Positions 34,856 through 44,021 of a stretch of DNA of 64,000 nt are shown here, piece by piece (the stretch's first letter is position 1; every line of letters begins with the position of its first letter). This DNA comes from Bradyrhizobium sp. CSA207. Its GTDB lineage: Bacteria; Pseudomonadota; Alphaproteobacteria; Rhizobiales; Xanthobacteraceae. The stretch is from NCBI RefSeq assembly GCF_029051685.1, contig NZ_JAACFT010000009.1, positions 1 through 64,000 on the forward strand, in the 5' to 3' direction. The notes beneath the pieces were generated by a model. It was given only the letters and a program-made list of their open reading frames with translations. It ran no database searches and was not told the origin of the DNA. The position numbers were made by a program, and so were the translations under genes.

Positions 34856-35461
34856 ATGAGCGCAGCCTTCGACCGCGATGCCTTGCTCGACGCCTTCGAT
34901 TCCATCGGTCGGGCTGCGGCCGGCGCGGGAGCCAAGCTTCAGATCGCAGTCTATGGCGGCTCCGCTCTCATGCTCGCCAGCAATTTCCGCTTTGCGACCG
35001 AGGATGTTGACGTCTCGAAACTCGAGTACCCGCTGCCGGATTGGCTCGATCACGCGACAGCAGAAATCGCTGCAAGAAATGGTTGGGACCCCAACTGGTT
35101 CAACGATCAGGTCGCCTTTCACCTTAGCCCGCTCGCTGACCATGCTGCCGACCATCTGGAATTTGGGACCTTCCCGCGCGACGGAACGACGCCGGGACTT
35201 GAGGTCTCGGTGCCGTCCGCCGCATATCTGCTGGCGTTGAAATTGAAGGCATTTCGGGTCACTGATCCCGTTCGCGGCGAGACCGAGCGGCTGGATATCT
35301 TGAATTTGATGAAAGTGGTTGGAATCTCGGGAGCAGAGGAAGCCATCGCGTTGCTGGGCCGGTATTTTCCAGTGAGCGCGGCGTCCCCGGAAAAGCAGCG
35401 CTTCCTGCTGAAGAACATGGATCTGGAGGGAGGAGCGGATGCGCCCGAATACCCTCGCTGA
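34856..35461 (+). CDS. Nucleotidyltransferase-fold protein of a two-gene cassette
   Basis: The 201-residue protein has the minimal nucleotidyltransferase pattern: AVYGGSALMLA (GGS at 34-36) followed by RFATEDVDVS (Asp50-x-Asp52), then a helical C-terminal half with SAAYLLALKLKAFR. This resembles the AbiEii-like/DUF6036 group, some members of which act as toxins that modify tRNA or other targets. It begins 10 bases after aroA and overlaps its partner at 35439 by 23 bases, so the two are coupled. Which molecule it modifies is not visible. Confidence 0.72.
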   Translation: MSAAFDRDALLDAFDSIGRAAAGAGAKLQIAVYGGSALMLASNFRFATEDVDVSKLEYPLPDWLDHATAEIAARNGWDPNWFNDQVAFHLSPLADHAADHLEFGTFPRDGTTPGLEVSVPSAAYLLALKLKAFRVTDPVRGETERLDILNLMKVVGISGAEEAIALLGRYFPVSAASPEKQRFLLKNMDLEGGADAPEYPR

Positions 35462-35846
35462 AGCCGTCGATCGCATTTGCGCCGGCGCGCCCCAGGACGC
35501 CACGTTGGCTGAATTCCTCGACGCGTTCGATCTGGCCGGGACGAGCCGCGCTCAATACGAGACGATCGAAGACGAGCCAGTCCTGACGCGGAACGATCGG
35601 CTCGACGCCCTGGTCGGCGCGATCGCCGAATATCTGGCAAAACAGCGCCGCCTCGGGCAGGTGCCGGCATGGGTATGCGATCCGGCGCGGCGCCTTGCCG
35701 AGCCGTGGTTCACCGCGTCGTCTCCGTCCGATGCGATGCGCGAATATCTCACCTATGCGAGTCCCGCTGAATTCGCGTCTCGCAACATCTTTACCGAAGA
35801 GCGGCCATTGCGACGCGCCCGCGGGCCCCACACAGCCAAGGTTTGA
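35439..35846 (+). CDS. Partner protein of the nucleotidyltransferase cassette
   Basis: The 135-residue protein has no named domain that I can identify. It contains [18 protein letters not shown] and [21 protein letters not shown], a pattern I also associate with C-termini of antitoxin-like proteins next to AbiEii-type nucleotidyltransferases, though here there is no HTH. It overlaps the upstream gene by 23 bases. Its TGA at 35844-35846 lies five bases before the cmk ATG. An immunity or antitoxin role is an inference from position. Confidence 0.65.
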   Translation: MRPNTLAEAVDRICAGAPQDATLAEFLDAFDLAGTSRAQYETIEDEPVLTRNDRLDALVGAIAEYLAKQRRLGQVPAWVCDPARRLAEPWFTASSPSDAMREYLTYASPAEFASRNIFTEERPLRRARGPHTAKV

Positions 35847-35851
35847 GTGAC

Positions 35852-36490
35852 ATGATCATCGCCATCGACGGGCCTGCGGCGTCGGGCAAGGGGACGCTCG
35901 GCAAGCGGCTGGCCCACCATTACGGCTATCGTCACCTCGATACCGGCGTGATCTATCGCGCGGTCGCCTACGCGCTGATGCAGTCCGGGCATGATCTGCG
36001 GGACGAAGCGGCAGCGGTCGCGGCGGCGCTGGAACTCGATCCCGAAAAGTTCGGTGATCCCGCCCTGAAGACCCAGAAGGTCGGCGAGGGCGCCTCGATC
36101 GTCTCGGCAATCCCCAAGGTTCGCGAAGCCTTGGTCAATTTCCAGCGGCAGTTCGCCGCCGACCCGCCAGGGGCAGTACTGGACGGCCGGGACATTGGAA
36201 CCGTGATCTGCCCTCATGCCGACGTGAAGATTTTCGTTGTCGCAGACCCCCGGGTGCGAGCGCGCCGCCGGACCATGGAGGCCAAGGCGAGGGGCGAGGA
36301 GGCGGACGAGGCGGCCGTGCTTGCCGACATCATCCAGCGCGACGAGCGGGACAAGAATCGCCCGATCGCCCCCCTGAAGCCCGCCCTCGATGCTTACTTG
36401 CTAGATAACTCCCAACTGGATATAGAAGGCGGCGTCCGAGCCGCCATCGACATTATCGAGGCCGTTCGAGCGGGCCGTCCGCGGGGTTAA
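35852..36490 (+). CDS. cmk: Cytidylate kinase
   Basis: Cmk phosphorylates CMP and dCMP. The 212-residue protein has the P-loop GPAASGKGT at residue 7, the [14 protein letters not shown] segment of the CMP site and [14 protein letters not shown] 35852 has AAGG nine bases upstream; a TTG at 35843 lies too close to that site. In other rhizobia it follows aroA directly and precedes rpsA. Confidence 0.95.
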   Translation: MIIAIDGPAASGKGTLGKRLAHHYGYRHLDTGVIYRAVAYALMQSGHDLRDEAAAVAAALELDPEKFGDPALKTQKVGEGASIVSAIPKVREALVNFQRQFAADPPGAVLDGRDIGTVICPHADVKIFVVADPRVRARRRTMEAKARGEEADEAAVLADIIQRDERDKNRPIAPLKPALDAYLLDNSQLDIEGGVRAAIDIIEAVRAGRPRG

Positions 36491-36753
36491 GCCGCGGTCG
36501 TCATTGGAGGAAGCGCCCGCTCCCGCTCTTTGAGGTCGATACCTCGGTCCCTGTTTGGGACCGGCGCGATCCAGGCTCCGGACAAAAGATTCCACGTTTC
36601 GAACGCGCGGGCCTCAGCCGGCCCGCTTCCGCGGTTCCGGTGCCAGCCGGAGCAGCGAGCGGTCGCTCGAAGGTTCTGCGGACCTTCCGACACTGCGCGC
36701 CCGATACGCCCATGAACCCAACGGCCGGCAAGACATCCGCAACTGGAGAACAA

Positions 36754-38457
36754 ATGGCTTCGATTTCTGCTGATACCTACAGCCCCTCGCGCGACGATTT
36801 CGCCGCGATGCTCGACGAGTCCTTCGCCGGTGGCAACCTGCAGGAAAGCTCCGTCATCAAGGGCAAGGTAGTTGCAATTGAAAAGGACATGGCCGTCATC
36901 GACGTCGGCCTGAAGACCGAGGGCCGCGTCGCGCTGCGCGAATTTTCGGGCCCCGGCCGTGACAGCGAGCTCAAGGTCGGCGACGAGGTGGAAGTGTTCC
37001 TCGATCGGATCGAGAACGCCCTCGGCGAAGCCGTGCTGTCGCGCGACAAGGCGCGCCGCGAAGAAAGCTGGGGCAAGCTCGAGAAGGCGTTCCAGAACAA
37101 CGAAAAGGTCACCGGCGTCATCTTCAACCAGGTCAAGGGCGGCTTCACCGTCGACCTCGACGGCGCCGTGGCCTTCCTGCCGCGCTCGCAGGTCGACATC
37201 CGTCCGATCCGCGACGTTGCGCCGCTGATGAACAACGCGCAGCCGTTCCAGATCCTCAAGATGGACCGCCGCCGCGGCAACATCGTCGTCTCCCGCCGCA
37301 CGGTGCTGGAAGAGACCCGCGCCGAGCAGCGTCAGGAGCTGGTGCAGAACCTCGAAGAGGGTCAGGTCATCGACGGCGTGGTCAAGAACATCACCGATTA
37401 CGGTGCGTTCGTTGATCTCGGCGGCATCGACGGCCTGCTGCACGTCACCGACATCGCCTGGCGTCGCGTCAACCACCCGACCGAGGTGCTGTCGATCGGC
37501 CAGACCGTGAAGGTCAAGATCATCAAGATCAACCACGAGACGCACCGCATCTCGCTGGGCATGAAGCAGCTGCTGGATGATCCGTGGCAGGGCATCGAAG
37601 CCAAGTATCCGCTGGGTGCACGCTTCACCGGCCGCGTCACCAACATCACCGACTACGGCGCGTTCGTCGAGCTCGAGCCGGGCATCGAAGGCCTGATCCA
37701 CGTCTCCGAGATGTCGTGGACCAAGAAGAACATGCACCCCGGCAAGATCGTCTCGACCTCGCAGGAAGTCGAAGTGCAGGTGCTGGAAGTCGATTCCGTC
37801 AAGCGCCGCATCTCGCTCGGGCTCAAGCAGACCATGCGCAACCCGTGGGAGGTCTTCGTCGAAGGTCATCCGACCGGTTCGACGGTCGAGGGCGAGGTCA
37901 AGAACAAGACCGAGTTCGGCCTGTTCCTGGGTCTCGAAGGCGACGTCGACGGCATGGTCCATCTCTCCGACCTCGACTGGAAGCTTCCGGGCGAGCAGGT
38001 GATCGACAACTACAAGAAGGGCGACGTGGTGAAAGCCGTGGTGCTCGATGTGGACGTCGAGAAGGAGCGTATCTCGCTCGGCATCAAGCAGCTCGAAGGC
38101 GACCCCTTCGCCGAGCCGGGCGATGTCAAGAAGGGCGCGGTCGTGACCTGCGAAGTGCTCGAAGTGAAGGAGAGCGGCATCGAGGTGAAGATCACCGGTA
38201 CCGACTTCTCGACCTTCATCAAGCGCTCGGAGCTTGCCCGTGATCGCAACGACCAGCGCGCCGAACGCTTTGCCGTCGGCGAGAAGGTCGATGCCAGGGT
38301 GATCCAGTTCGACAAGAAGGCCCGCAAGGTCCAGGTGTCGATCAAGGCGCTCGAAGTTGCCGAAGAGAAGGAAGCCATCGCGCAGTACGGCTCCTCCGAT
38401 TCGGGGGCGACGCTCGGCGACATCCTCGGCACCGCGCTCAAGAACCGCGACAAGTAA
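36754..38457 (+). CDS. rpsA: 30S ribosomal protein S1
   Basis: S1 helps mRNA bind the small subunit. The 567-residue protein has six tandem S1 OB-fold domains. The repeated unit ITDYGAFVDLGGIDGLLHVTD and its variants recur at about 80-residue spacing, with the first two domains more diverged. ATG 36754 has GGAG six bases upstream. It ends at a strong terminator. Confidence 0.96.
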   Translation: MASISADTYSPSRDDFAAMLDESFAGGNLQESSVIKGKVVAIEKDMAVIDVGLKTEGRVALREFSGPGRDSELKVGDEVEVFLDRIENALGEAVLSRDKARREESWGKLEKAFQNNEKVTGVIFNQVKGGFTVDLDGAVAFLPRSQVDIRPIRDVAPLMNNAQPFQILKMDRRRGNIVVSRRTVLEETRAEQRQELVQNLEEGQVIDGVVKNITDYGAFVDLGGIDGLLHVTDIAWRRVNHPTEVLSIGQTVKVKIIKINHETHRISLGMKQLLDDPWQGIEAKYPLGARFTGRVTNITDYGAFVELEPGIEGLIHVSEMSWTKKNMHPGKIVSTSQEVEVQVLEVDSVKRRISLGLKQTMRNPWEVFVEGHPTGSTVEGEVKNKTEFGLFLGLEGDVDGMVHLSDLDWKLPGEQVIDNYKKGDVVKAVVLDVDVEKERISLGIKQLEGDPFAEPGDVKKGAVVTCEVLEVKESGIEVKITGTDFSTFIKRSELARDRNDQRAERFAVGEKVDARVIQFDKKARKVQVSIKALEVAEEKEAIAQYGSSDSGATLGDILGTALKNRDK

Positions 38458-38482
38458 GCGAAACGCCTGTTTCGCGAGCATC

Positions 38483-38514
38483 AAAGCCCCGGCGCGAGCC
38501 GGGGCTTTTTTGTT
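38483..38514 (+). terminator. Rho-independent terminator of rpsA
   Basis: AAAGCCCCGGC and GCCGGGGCTTT form a stable stem around GCGA, followed by TTTTTTG. It ends the aroA-cmk-rpsA transcript. Confidence 0.9.
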
Positions 38515-38520
38515 GCGACG

Positions 38521-38604
38521 GTAGCCCGGATGGAGTGCAGCGAAATCCGGGTGTTTCCGCGATTGAAGGCGTCCCGGATTACGCTGCGCTCCATCCAGGC
38601 TACG
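38521..38604. repeat. Intergenic inverted repeat (GTAGCCCGGATGGAGC type)
   Basis: GTAGCCCGGATGGAGTGCAG is mirrored by CTGCGCTCCATCCAGGCTAC, with CGAAATCCGG and CCGGATTACG inside. A second copy lies at 46311-46396. Confidence 0.8.
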
Positions 38605-38716
38605 CGGCTACCAACCTTGTCTTCTTCAAATTGCGCCGCAATTGATGTATCCAGATAGGCTAATGGTCACGCTGTGACGGCACAACGCGCCTGGCCTTTC
38701 ATTTGGAGATATTCCG

Positions 38717-39697
38717 ATGTCGCTCGATTCGGACATCATCGTCGATCGTCGCAGGATCCGCCGCAAGCTGACCTTCTGGCGAGTCTTCGCCGCGCTGATC
38801 GCGATCGCGGCGATTGCAGGCTTTGCGCTGATCGCGACGCCTGGTGCACGCGGCACCTTCGTGTCCGCAGGCTCGATCGCGCGTGTGCAGATCGATGGCC
38901 TGATCCGCAGCGATTCCGACCGCACCCAGGCGCTAGAGCGGCTCGAAAACTCGCAGGCCGCCGCCGTCATCATCCACATCAACTCGCCGGGCGGTACCAC
39001 CGCCGGCTCCGAGCAGCTCTACGACTCGCTGGTGCGGCTCAAGGCGAAGAAGCCGCTGGTCGTCGTGGTCGAAGGTCTCGCCGCTTCCGGCGGCTACATC
39101 ACAGCGATTGCCAGCGATCACATCATCGCCCAGCAGAGCTCGCTGGTCGGCTCGATCGGCGTGCTGTTCCAGTATCCCAATGTCACCGAGCTCCTGAAGA
39201 CGATCGGCGTCAAGGTCGAGGAGGTGAAGTCCTCGCCGCTGAAGGCCGCGCCCAACGGCTTCGAGCCGACCAGTCCCGAAGCGCGCGCCGCGCTCGACGC
39301 GCTGGTGAAGGATTCCTTCGCCTGGTTCAAGGGATTGGTGAAGGAGCGGCGTGGCATGGATGACACGCAGCTCGAAAAAGTTGCCGATGGCCGCGTCTTC
39401 ACCGGGCGCCAGGCGATCGATCTCAAGCTGATCGACCAGATCGGCGACGAGAAGACGGCGGTGAGCTGGCTGGTCGAGCAGAAGGGCGTCAAGAAGGGGC
39501 TTAACGTGCGCGACTACAAGCTTCAGCCGCGCTTCAGCGATCTGCCGTTCCTCAAGACGGCCGCCGCCGTCACGCTGGAAGCGCTGGGTTTAGGCCCGAT
39601 TGCGCACCAGATCGGGCAAACCGGCGTCGTGCAGGCGGTCGACCGCTTCGGAATGGATGGAATGCTGGCCTTGTGGCAGCCGGCGGCGTCGAATTGA
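38717..39697 (+). CDS. sppA: Signal peptide peptidase SppA (short form)
   Basis: The 326-residue membrane serine protease degrades cleaved signal peptides. One N-terminal transmembrane helix (VFAALIAIAAIAGFALIATP) precedes an S49 peptidase domain. The Ser nucleophile is that in EGLAASGGYI and the Lys base lies in VEEVKSSPLKAAPNGF. It is about half the length of the E. coli protein, so it should act as a homo-oligomer. It precedes ihfB. Confidence 0.93.
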   Translation: MSLDSDIIVDRRRIRRKLTFWRVFAALIAIAAIAGFALIATPGARGTFVSAGSIARVQIDGLIRSDSDRTQALERLENSQAAAVIIHINSPGGTTAGSEQLYDSLVRLKAKKPLVVVVEGLAASGGYITAIASDHIIAQQSSLVGSIGVLFQYPNVTELLKTIGVKVEEVKSSPLKAAPNGFEPTSPEARAALDALVKDSFAWFKGLVKERRGMDDTQLEKVADGRVFTGRQAIDLKLIDQIGDEKTAVSWLVEQKGVKKGLNVRDYKLQPRFSDLPFLKTAAAVTLEALGLGPIAHQIGQTGVVQAVDRFGMDGMLALWQPAASN

Positions 39698-39736
39698 CTG
39701 GAACCGCGCGAGCGGCGGAGCTTATTCCCGCGCTGC

Positions 39737-39761
39737 GGGTGGCCGGCCAGCCTGCTTTTTT
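39737..39761 (+). terminator. Possible terminator after sppA
   Basis: A GGGTGGCC/GGCCAGCC hairpin is followed by TGCTTTTTTGG. The stem is imperfect and has almost no loop, so the call is tentative. Confidence 0.4.
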
Positions 39762-39869
39762 GGCATTTGTCACGCATTTTCACGACGCTCAACCTTGATT
39801 TAGCGTCTTGACAGATCAAGGTATTTTCACGGAAATGGTCATCCGCACGCTCCCGGGTCCTATCTCTCG

Positions 39870-40175
39870 ATGATCAAATCCGAACTTGTTCAGCGTATCG
39901 CCGAGCACAACCCGCATCTGTACCAGCGGGATGTCGAGAACATTGTGAATGCGATTCTCGAAGAGATCGTAGCGGCCCTCGCACGCGGTGACCGCGTCGA
40001 GCTGCGCGGCTTCGGTGCCTTTTCGGTCAAGCATCGCCCCGCGCGCGCCGGGCGCAATCCACGCACCGGCGCCCATGTCCCTGTCGATCAGAAGAGCGTT
40101 CCGTTCTTCAAGACCGGCAAGGAAATGCGCGAGCGGCTGAATCGCGACCATCCGGATCCGGGCGCGCCCGACTGA
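39870..40175 (+). CDS. ihfB: Integration host factor subunit beta
   Basis: The 101-residue protein starts [33 protein letters not shown] and has the DNA-bending arm with [26 protein letters not shown]. It pairs with IhfA to bend DNA at promoters, including sigma-54-dependent ones. Length and position behind sppA are typical. Confidence 0.95.
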   Translation: MIKSELVQRIAEHNPHLYQRDVENIVNAILEEIVAALARGDRVELRGFGAFSVKHRPARAGRNPRTGAHVPVDQKSVPFFKTGKEMRERLNRDHPDPGAPD

Positions 40176-40245
40176 GGCCGGCGTCAGGATTTCCCAGGGT
40201 CGCTGCGATGCGACCGGACGCTTGATTCAAGGCGAGCGAAGCCAG

Positions 40246-40638
40246 ATGCGAAAGTTCCTGACCGCGCTGATCGTGATTCCGCTGGGCCTGCTCCTGGTGG
40301 TTTTCGCCGTCGCCAACCGGCATTTCGTCACCGTCTCGTTCGATCCCTTCATTTCGAACGATCCGTCGTTGTCGATCACGCTGCCGCTGTTCCTGCTCCT
40401 GATCCTGGTGGCGGCGCTGGGTGTCCTGGCCGGCGGCTCTGCGGTCTGGTTCGGCCAGCGGCACTGGCGGCGGGCGGCGCGACGGCATGAGGCGGATGCG
40501 CGCACCGCCAGGGCCGAGCTCGCCGATTTGCGGGCCTCGACGGCCCCGGCGCGGCCGGATCCGCAGCGCCTTCCAGCCCCCTCCGGGATGGGCCTTTACG
40601 GGCCCATCGGGCGAGACAAGCAGCGCGCGACGTTGTAG
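40246..40638 (+). CDS. LapA-domain (DUF1049) membrane protein
   Basis: The 130-residue protein starts MRKFLTALIVIPLGLLLVVFAVAN, has a second transmembrane helix (LPLFLLLILVAALGVLAGGSAVWF), and a basic C-terminal tail. The first helix and the NRHFVTVSFDPF segment match the LapA domain, a family involved in envelope assembly. It lies between ihfB and trpF, as in other rhizobia. I start at ATG 40246; a frame to 40222 would add eight residues. Confidence 0.85.
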   Translation: MRKFLTALIVIPLGLLLVVFAVANRHFVTVSFDPFISNDPSLSITLPLFLLLILVAALGVLAGGSAVWFGQRHWRRAARRHEADARTARAELADLRASTAPARPDPQRLPAPSGMGLYGPIGRDKQRATL

Positions 40639-40703
40639 AAGCGGCCGCAACCGAAAACCCGGTTCTCCAGCCGCGGCCCGCGGCCGCCATTTGCTTTGAG
40701 ACC

Positions 40704-41363
40704 ATGTCCCTGCTCGTCAAAATCTGCGGCCTGTCCACGCGCGAGACGCTCGAAGCGGCGCTCGACGCGGGCGCGGATATGGTGGGGTTCGTGTTCTTTC
40801 CGCCGTCGCCGCGGCATCTATCGCTGGAGCTGGGGCGTGAGCTCAGCCGCCAGGTCAACGCGCGTGCGCTCAGGGTCGCGCTCACCGTCGATGCCGACGA
40901 CGCGACGCTGGACAACATCATGGACGCGCTGTCACCCGATATCCTCCAGCTTCACGGCAAGGAAAGCGTGGCGCGGCTGCGCGACATCAAGCAGCGGTTC
41001 GGTCGCCCGGTGATGAAAGTCGTGCCGGTCGCAACCGCTGCCGATCTCGCCGTGCTGCCCGGCTATGCCGCAATTGCCGACCGCATCCTGTTCGACGCGC
41101 GCGCGCCGAAAGACGCGACCCGGCCCGGCGGCCTCGGTGCGCCCTTCGACTGGCGCCTGCTCGAAAACCTTCAGCTGAGCCTGCCCTACATGGTCTCCGG
41201 CGGCCTGCATGCGCAGAACCTCCCCGAGGCCGTTCGCGTCACCGGCGCCGGCGGCGTCGACGTGTCCTCCGGTGTCGAGAGCGCCCCGGGCGTGAAGGAC
41301 CCTGAGCTGATCAAAGCCTTCATTCGCGCCGCGCGCGCCACGCAAGAGTTGAGCGTCCGATGA
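40704..41363 (+). CDS. trpF: N-(5'-phosphoribosyl)anthranilate isomerase
   Basis: TrpF isomerises phosphoribosylanthranilate in tryptophan synthesis. The 219-residue TIM barrel starts [32 protein letters not shown] with the catalytic KICG, and has LQLHG, and VSGG near the phosphate site. The trpB ATG overlaps its TGA by four bases, so the genes are coupled. Confidence 0.96.
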   Translation: MSLLVKICGLSTRETLEAALDAGADMVGFVFFPPSPRHLSLELGRELSRQVNARALRVALTVDADDATLDNIMDALSPDILQLHGKESVARLRDIKQRFGRPVMKVVPVATAADLAVLPGYAAIADRILFDARAPKDATRPGGLGAPFDWRLLENLQLSLPYMVSGGLHAQNLPEAVRVTGAGGVDVSSGVESAPGVKDPELIKAFIRAARATQELSVR

Positions 41364-42577
41364 ATATCGCCAAACCGAACTCCTATCGCAGCGGCCCCGA
41401 CGAGCGCGGCCATTTCGGCATCTTCGGCGGCCGCTTCGTCGCCGAAACCCTGATGCCGCTGATCCTCGACCTGGAAAAGGCCTACACCGACGCCAAGGCC
41501 GACCCGGCCTTCCAAACCGAGATGAACGGCTATCTCAAGCACTATGTCGGCCGGCCCTCGCCGCTGTATTTCGCCGAGCGCCTGACCGAGCATCTCGGCG
41601 GCGCAAAGATCTATCTGAAGCGCGAGGAGCTCAACCACACCGGCTCGCACAAGGTGAACAACGTGCTCGGCCAGATCATGCTGGCGCGGCGCATGGGCAA
41701 GAAGCGCATCATAGCCGAGACCGGCGCCGGCCAGCACGGCGTCGCCACCGCGACGCTGTGCGCGCGCTTCGGTCTCGAATGCGTGGTCTATATGGGCGCC
41801 GTCGACGTCGAGCGGCAGCAGCCCAACGTCATCCGCATGGAGATGCTGGGCGCCAAGGTGATGCCGGTGCAGTCCGGCACGCGCACGCTCAAGGACGCCA
41901 TGAACGAGGCGCTGCGCGACTGGGTCACCAACGTGCACAACACCTTCTACTGCATCGGCACGGTGGCGGGTCCGCATCCCTATCCGACGCTGGTGCGCGA
42001 CTTCCAGTCGATCATCGGCAACGAAACCAGAGTGCAGATGCAGGAAATGGAAGGCCGCCTGCCGGATTCGCTGGTCGCCTGCATCGGCGGCGGCTCCAAC
42101 GCAATGGGCCTGTTCCACCCGTTCCTCGACGATCCCTCGGTCGAAATCTTCGGTGTCGAGGCCGCGGGCCACGGGCTCACGCAATTGCATGCGGCGTCGA
42201 TTGCGGGCGGCCGCCCCGGCGTGCTGCACGGCAACCGCACCTATCTCTTGATGGACGCAGACGGCCAGATCCAGGACGCGCATTCGATCTCGGCCGGTCT
42301 CGACTATCCCGGCATCGGCCCGGAGCATTCCTGGCTGCACGAGACCGGGCGCGTGACATATCTCTCGGCGACCGACGATGAGGCGCTGGCCGCATTCCAG
42401 CTGCTGTCGCGGCTCGAAGGCATCATCCCCGCGCTCGAGCCGGCGCATGCCATCGCCAAGGTGATGGAGCTCGCGCCGAAACGGCCCAGGGATCACCTGA
42501 TGGTCGTCAATCTCTCCGGCCGCGGCGACAAGGACGTGCCGCAGGTCGGCGAAATCCTGAGAGGCAGGGCCAAGTGA
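41360..42577 (+). CDS. trpB: Tryptophan synthase beta chain
   Basis: TrpB condenses indole with serine. The 405-residue PLP enzyme has the lysine loop [11 protein letters not shown], the glycine-rich phosphate site [10 protein letters not shown] and the [11 protein letters not shown] segment. It should bind TrpA, but the two genes are separated here by a 453-bp DUF559 cassette on the opposite strand. Confidence 0.97.
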   Translation: MNIAKPNSYRSGPDERGHFGIFGGRFVAETLMPLILDLEKAYTDAKADPAFQTEMNGYLKHYVGRPSPLYFAERLTEHLGGAKIYLKREELNHTGSHKVNNVLGQIMLARRMGKKRIIAETGAGQHGVATATLCARFGLECVVYMGAVDVERQQPNVIRMEMLGAKVMPVQSGTRTLKDAMNEALRDWVTNVHNTFYCIGTVAGPHPYPTLVRDFQSIIGNETRVQMQEMEGRLPDSLVACIGGGSNAMGLFHPFLDDPSVEIFGVEAAGHGLTQLHAASIAGGRPGVLHGNRTYLLMDADGQIQDAHSISAGLDYPGIGPEHSWLHETGRVTYLSATDDEALAAFQLLSRLEGIIPALEPAHAIAKVMELAPKRPRDHLMVVNLSGRGDKDVPQVGEILRGRAK

Positions 42578-42598
42578 GGAGCGTGTCGCGCTTTCTTC

Positions 42599-43051
42599 AC
42601 CTCTCCCCGCAGGGGAGAGGTCGGCTGCGCAGCAGCCGGGTGAGGGGTCTTTCCACTCACTCGAACCTTAGCGATGTTTCAATGAGCTCAACCACGCCTT
42701 CAAGGTTTTCGTACACATCCGTGTTGGACACGCGAAGCACGAGGAAGCCGCAGGCTTCAAGCACCTCGGTCCGAACCTTGTCGCGCTCGATCTCCGAGGG
42801 GCCGGAGTGCGTGACGCCATCGACCTCCACGATCAGCTTTCCGTCCAGCGTCACGAAGTCGACGACATACCGGTCGACCGGATGCTGGCGACGAAATTTC
42901 CAGCGGGCGAGCTGCCTGTTGCGCAGCGCCTGCCAAAGCTTTGCTTCGGCGCTCGTCTGCGACTCGCGGAGCCTTCGCGCCCTCGACTTGAATCTTTCCA
43001 TCCCCCTCACCCGGCTGCTCCGCAGCCGACCTCTCCCCGGAGGGGAGAGGT
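42599..43051. mobile_element. DUF559 cassette with 50-bp inverted terminal repeats
   Basis: The left repeat (42599-42647) and the right repeat (43002-43051) are inverted copies matching at about 46 of 50 positions. Each has two hairpins: CTCTCCCC/GGGGAGAG and CGGCTGC/GCAGCCG. They enclose one gene with 9 bases on one side and none on the other. The unit splits trpB from trpA, which would otherwise be about 44 bases apart. I saw no target-site duplication. Confidence 0.6.
42657..43001 (-). CDS. DUF559 (Vsr-like endonuclease fold) protein inside the trpB-trpA gap
   Basis: The 114-residue protein starts MERFKSRARRLRESQ and has the DUF559 core: Glu19 in TSAEAKLW, KFRRQHPVDRYVVDF (Asp48), and VEVDGVTH (Glu59, Asp61), followed by GFLVLRVSN. 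This is the PD-(D/E)XK nuclease pattern. The ATG directly abuts the right inverted repeat, and the GGTGAGGGGG of that repeat serves as its Shine-Dalgarno. It is a diverged relative of the gene at 1-391. Its partner DNA is unknown. Confidence 0.85.
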   Translation of the reverse strand: MERFKSRARRLRESQTSAEAKLWQALRNRQLARWKFRRQHPVDRYVVDFVTLDGKLIVEVDGVTHSGPSEIERDKVRTEVLEACGFLVLRVSNTDVYENLEGVVELIETSLRFE

Positions 43052-43073
43052 ATAGCACAGTGGCCGCGAAACC

Positions 43074-43910
43074 ATGACCACGCGTATCGACACCCGTTTT
43101 GCCGAGCTGAAGCAGCAGGGACGCTCGGCCTTTGTCACTTTCCTGATGGCCGGCGATCCCGATCCGGCGACGTCGCTGGAGATCATCAAGGCGCTGCCGA
43201 AGGCGGGCGCCGATGTGATCGAGATCGGCATGCCCTTCACCGATCCGATGGCCGACGGTCCGTCGATCCAGGCCGCGGGCCTGCGCGCGCTCAAGGCCGG
43301 CATGACGCTGAAGAAGACGCTGGAGCTGGTGCACGGCTTCCGCAAGGACGACCACGCCACGCCGATCGTGCTGATGGGCTACTACAATCCGATCTACATC
43401 TACGGCGTCGACAAGTTTCTCGCAGACGCAAAGACCGCCGGCGTCGACGGCCTCATCATCGTCGACCTGCCGCCCGAGGAAGATGACGAGCTCTGCCTGC
43501 CTGCGATGAAGGCCGGCCTCAACTTCATTCGCCTGGCGACGCCGACGACCGACGACAAGCGCCTGCCCGCGGTGCTCGCGAACACCTCGGGCTTCGTCTA
43601 CTATGTCTCGATCACCGGCATCACCGGTGCGGCGGCTGCCGACTCCACCGCCGTCAGCGAGGCGGTTGCCCGGATCAAGCGGCACACCAAATTGCCGGTC
43701 TGCGTCGGCTTCGGCATCCGCACGCCGGAGACCGCCCGCTCCATCGCCTCGCATGCCAACGGCGCCGTGGTCGGCACCGCGCTGGTCGATTCGCTCAGGA
43801 GCAGCCTCGATGCCGACGGCCGGGCAACCGGCAAAACCGTTAGCGCCGTCGCTGAATTGACCGCGTCTCTGGCGGAGGGCGTCAGGGGCGCGCGAGCGGC
43901 GGCGGAATAG
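43074..43910 (+). CDS. trpA: Tryptophan synthase alpha chain
   Basis: TrpA cleaves indole-3-glycerol phosphate and passes indole to TrpB. The 278-residue TIM barrel has the catalytic Glu in [18 protein letters not shown] and the catalytic Asp in [11 protein letters not shown], with GFGIRTPE near the phosphate site. ATG 43074 lies 23 bases after the DUF559 right repeat, so its leader is now made of repeat DNA. accD follows at 44022. Confidence 0.96.
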   Translation: MTTRIDTRFAELKQQGRSAFVTFLMAGDPDPATSLEIIKALPKAGADVIEIGMPFTDPMADGPSIQAAGLRALKAGMTLKKTLELVHGFRKDDHATPIVLMGYYNPIYIYGVDKFLADAKTAGVDGLIIVDLPPEEDDELCLPAMKAGLNFIRLATPTTDDKRLPAVLANTSGFVYYVSITGITGAAAADSTAVSEAVARIKRHTKLPVCVGFGIRTPETARSIASHANGAVVGTALVDSLRSSLDADGRATGKTVSAVAELTASLAEGVRGARAAAE

Positions 43911-44021
43911 GCCACAATTCCGCTCTCAGGGCGGGCGACACGGCGGCTTGCCGGGGCAGGGTCCCGCGGCCATATATCCCTTCAGGCGATCCCGAAGCGG
44001 AATCGCACATCGGAGCAAACC

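Noticed and set aside
36487..38484. A 665-residue open frame opposite rpsA
   Set aside because: It is the antisense shadow of the six S1 domains. GC-rich codon bias opens long frames on the opposite strand.
39800..39832. TTGACA followed by TATTTT upstream of ihfB
   Set aside because: The spacing is only nine bases, which does not fit a sigma-70 promoter.
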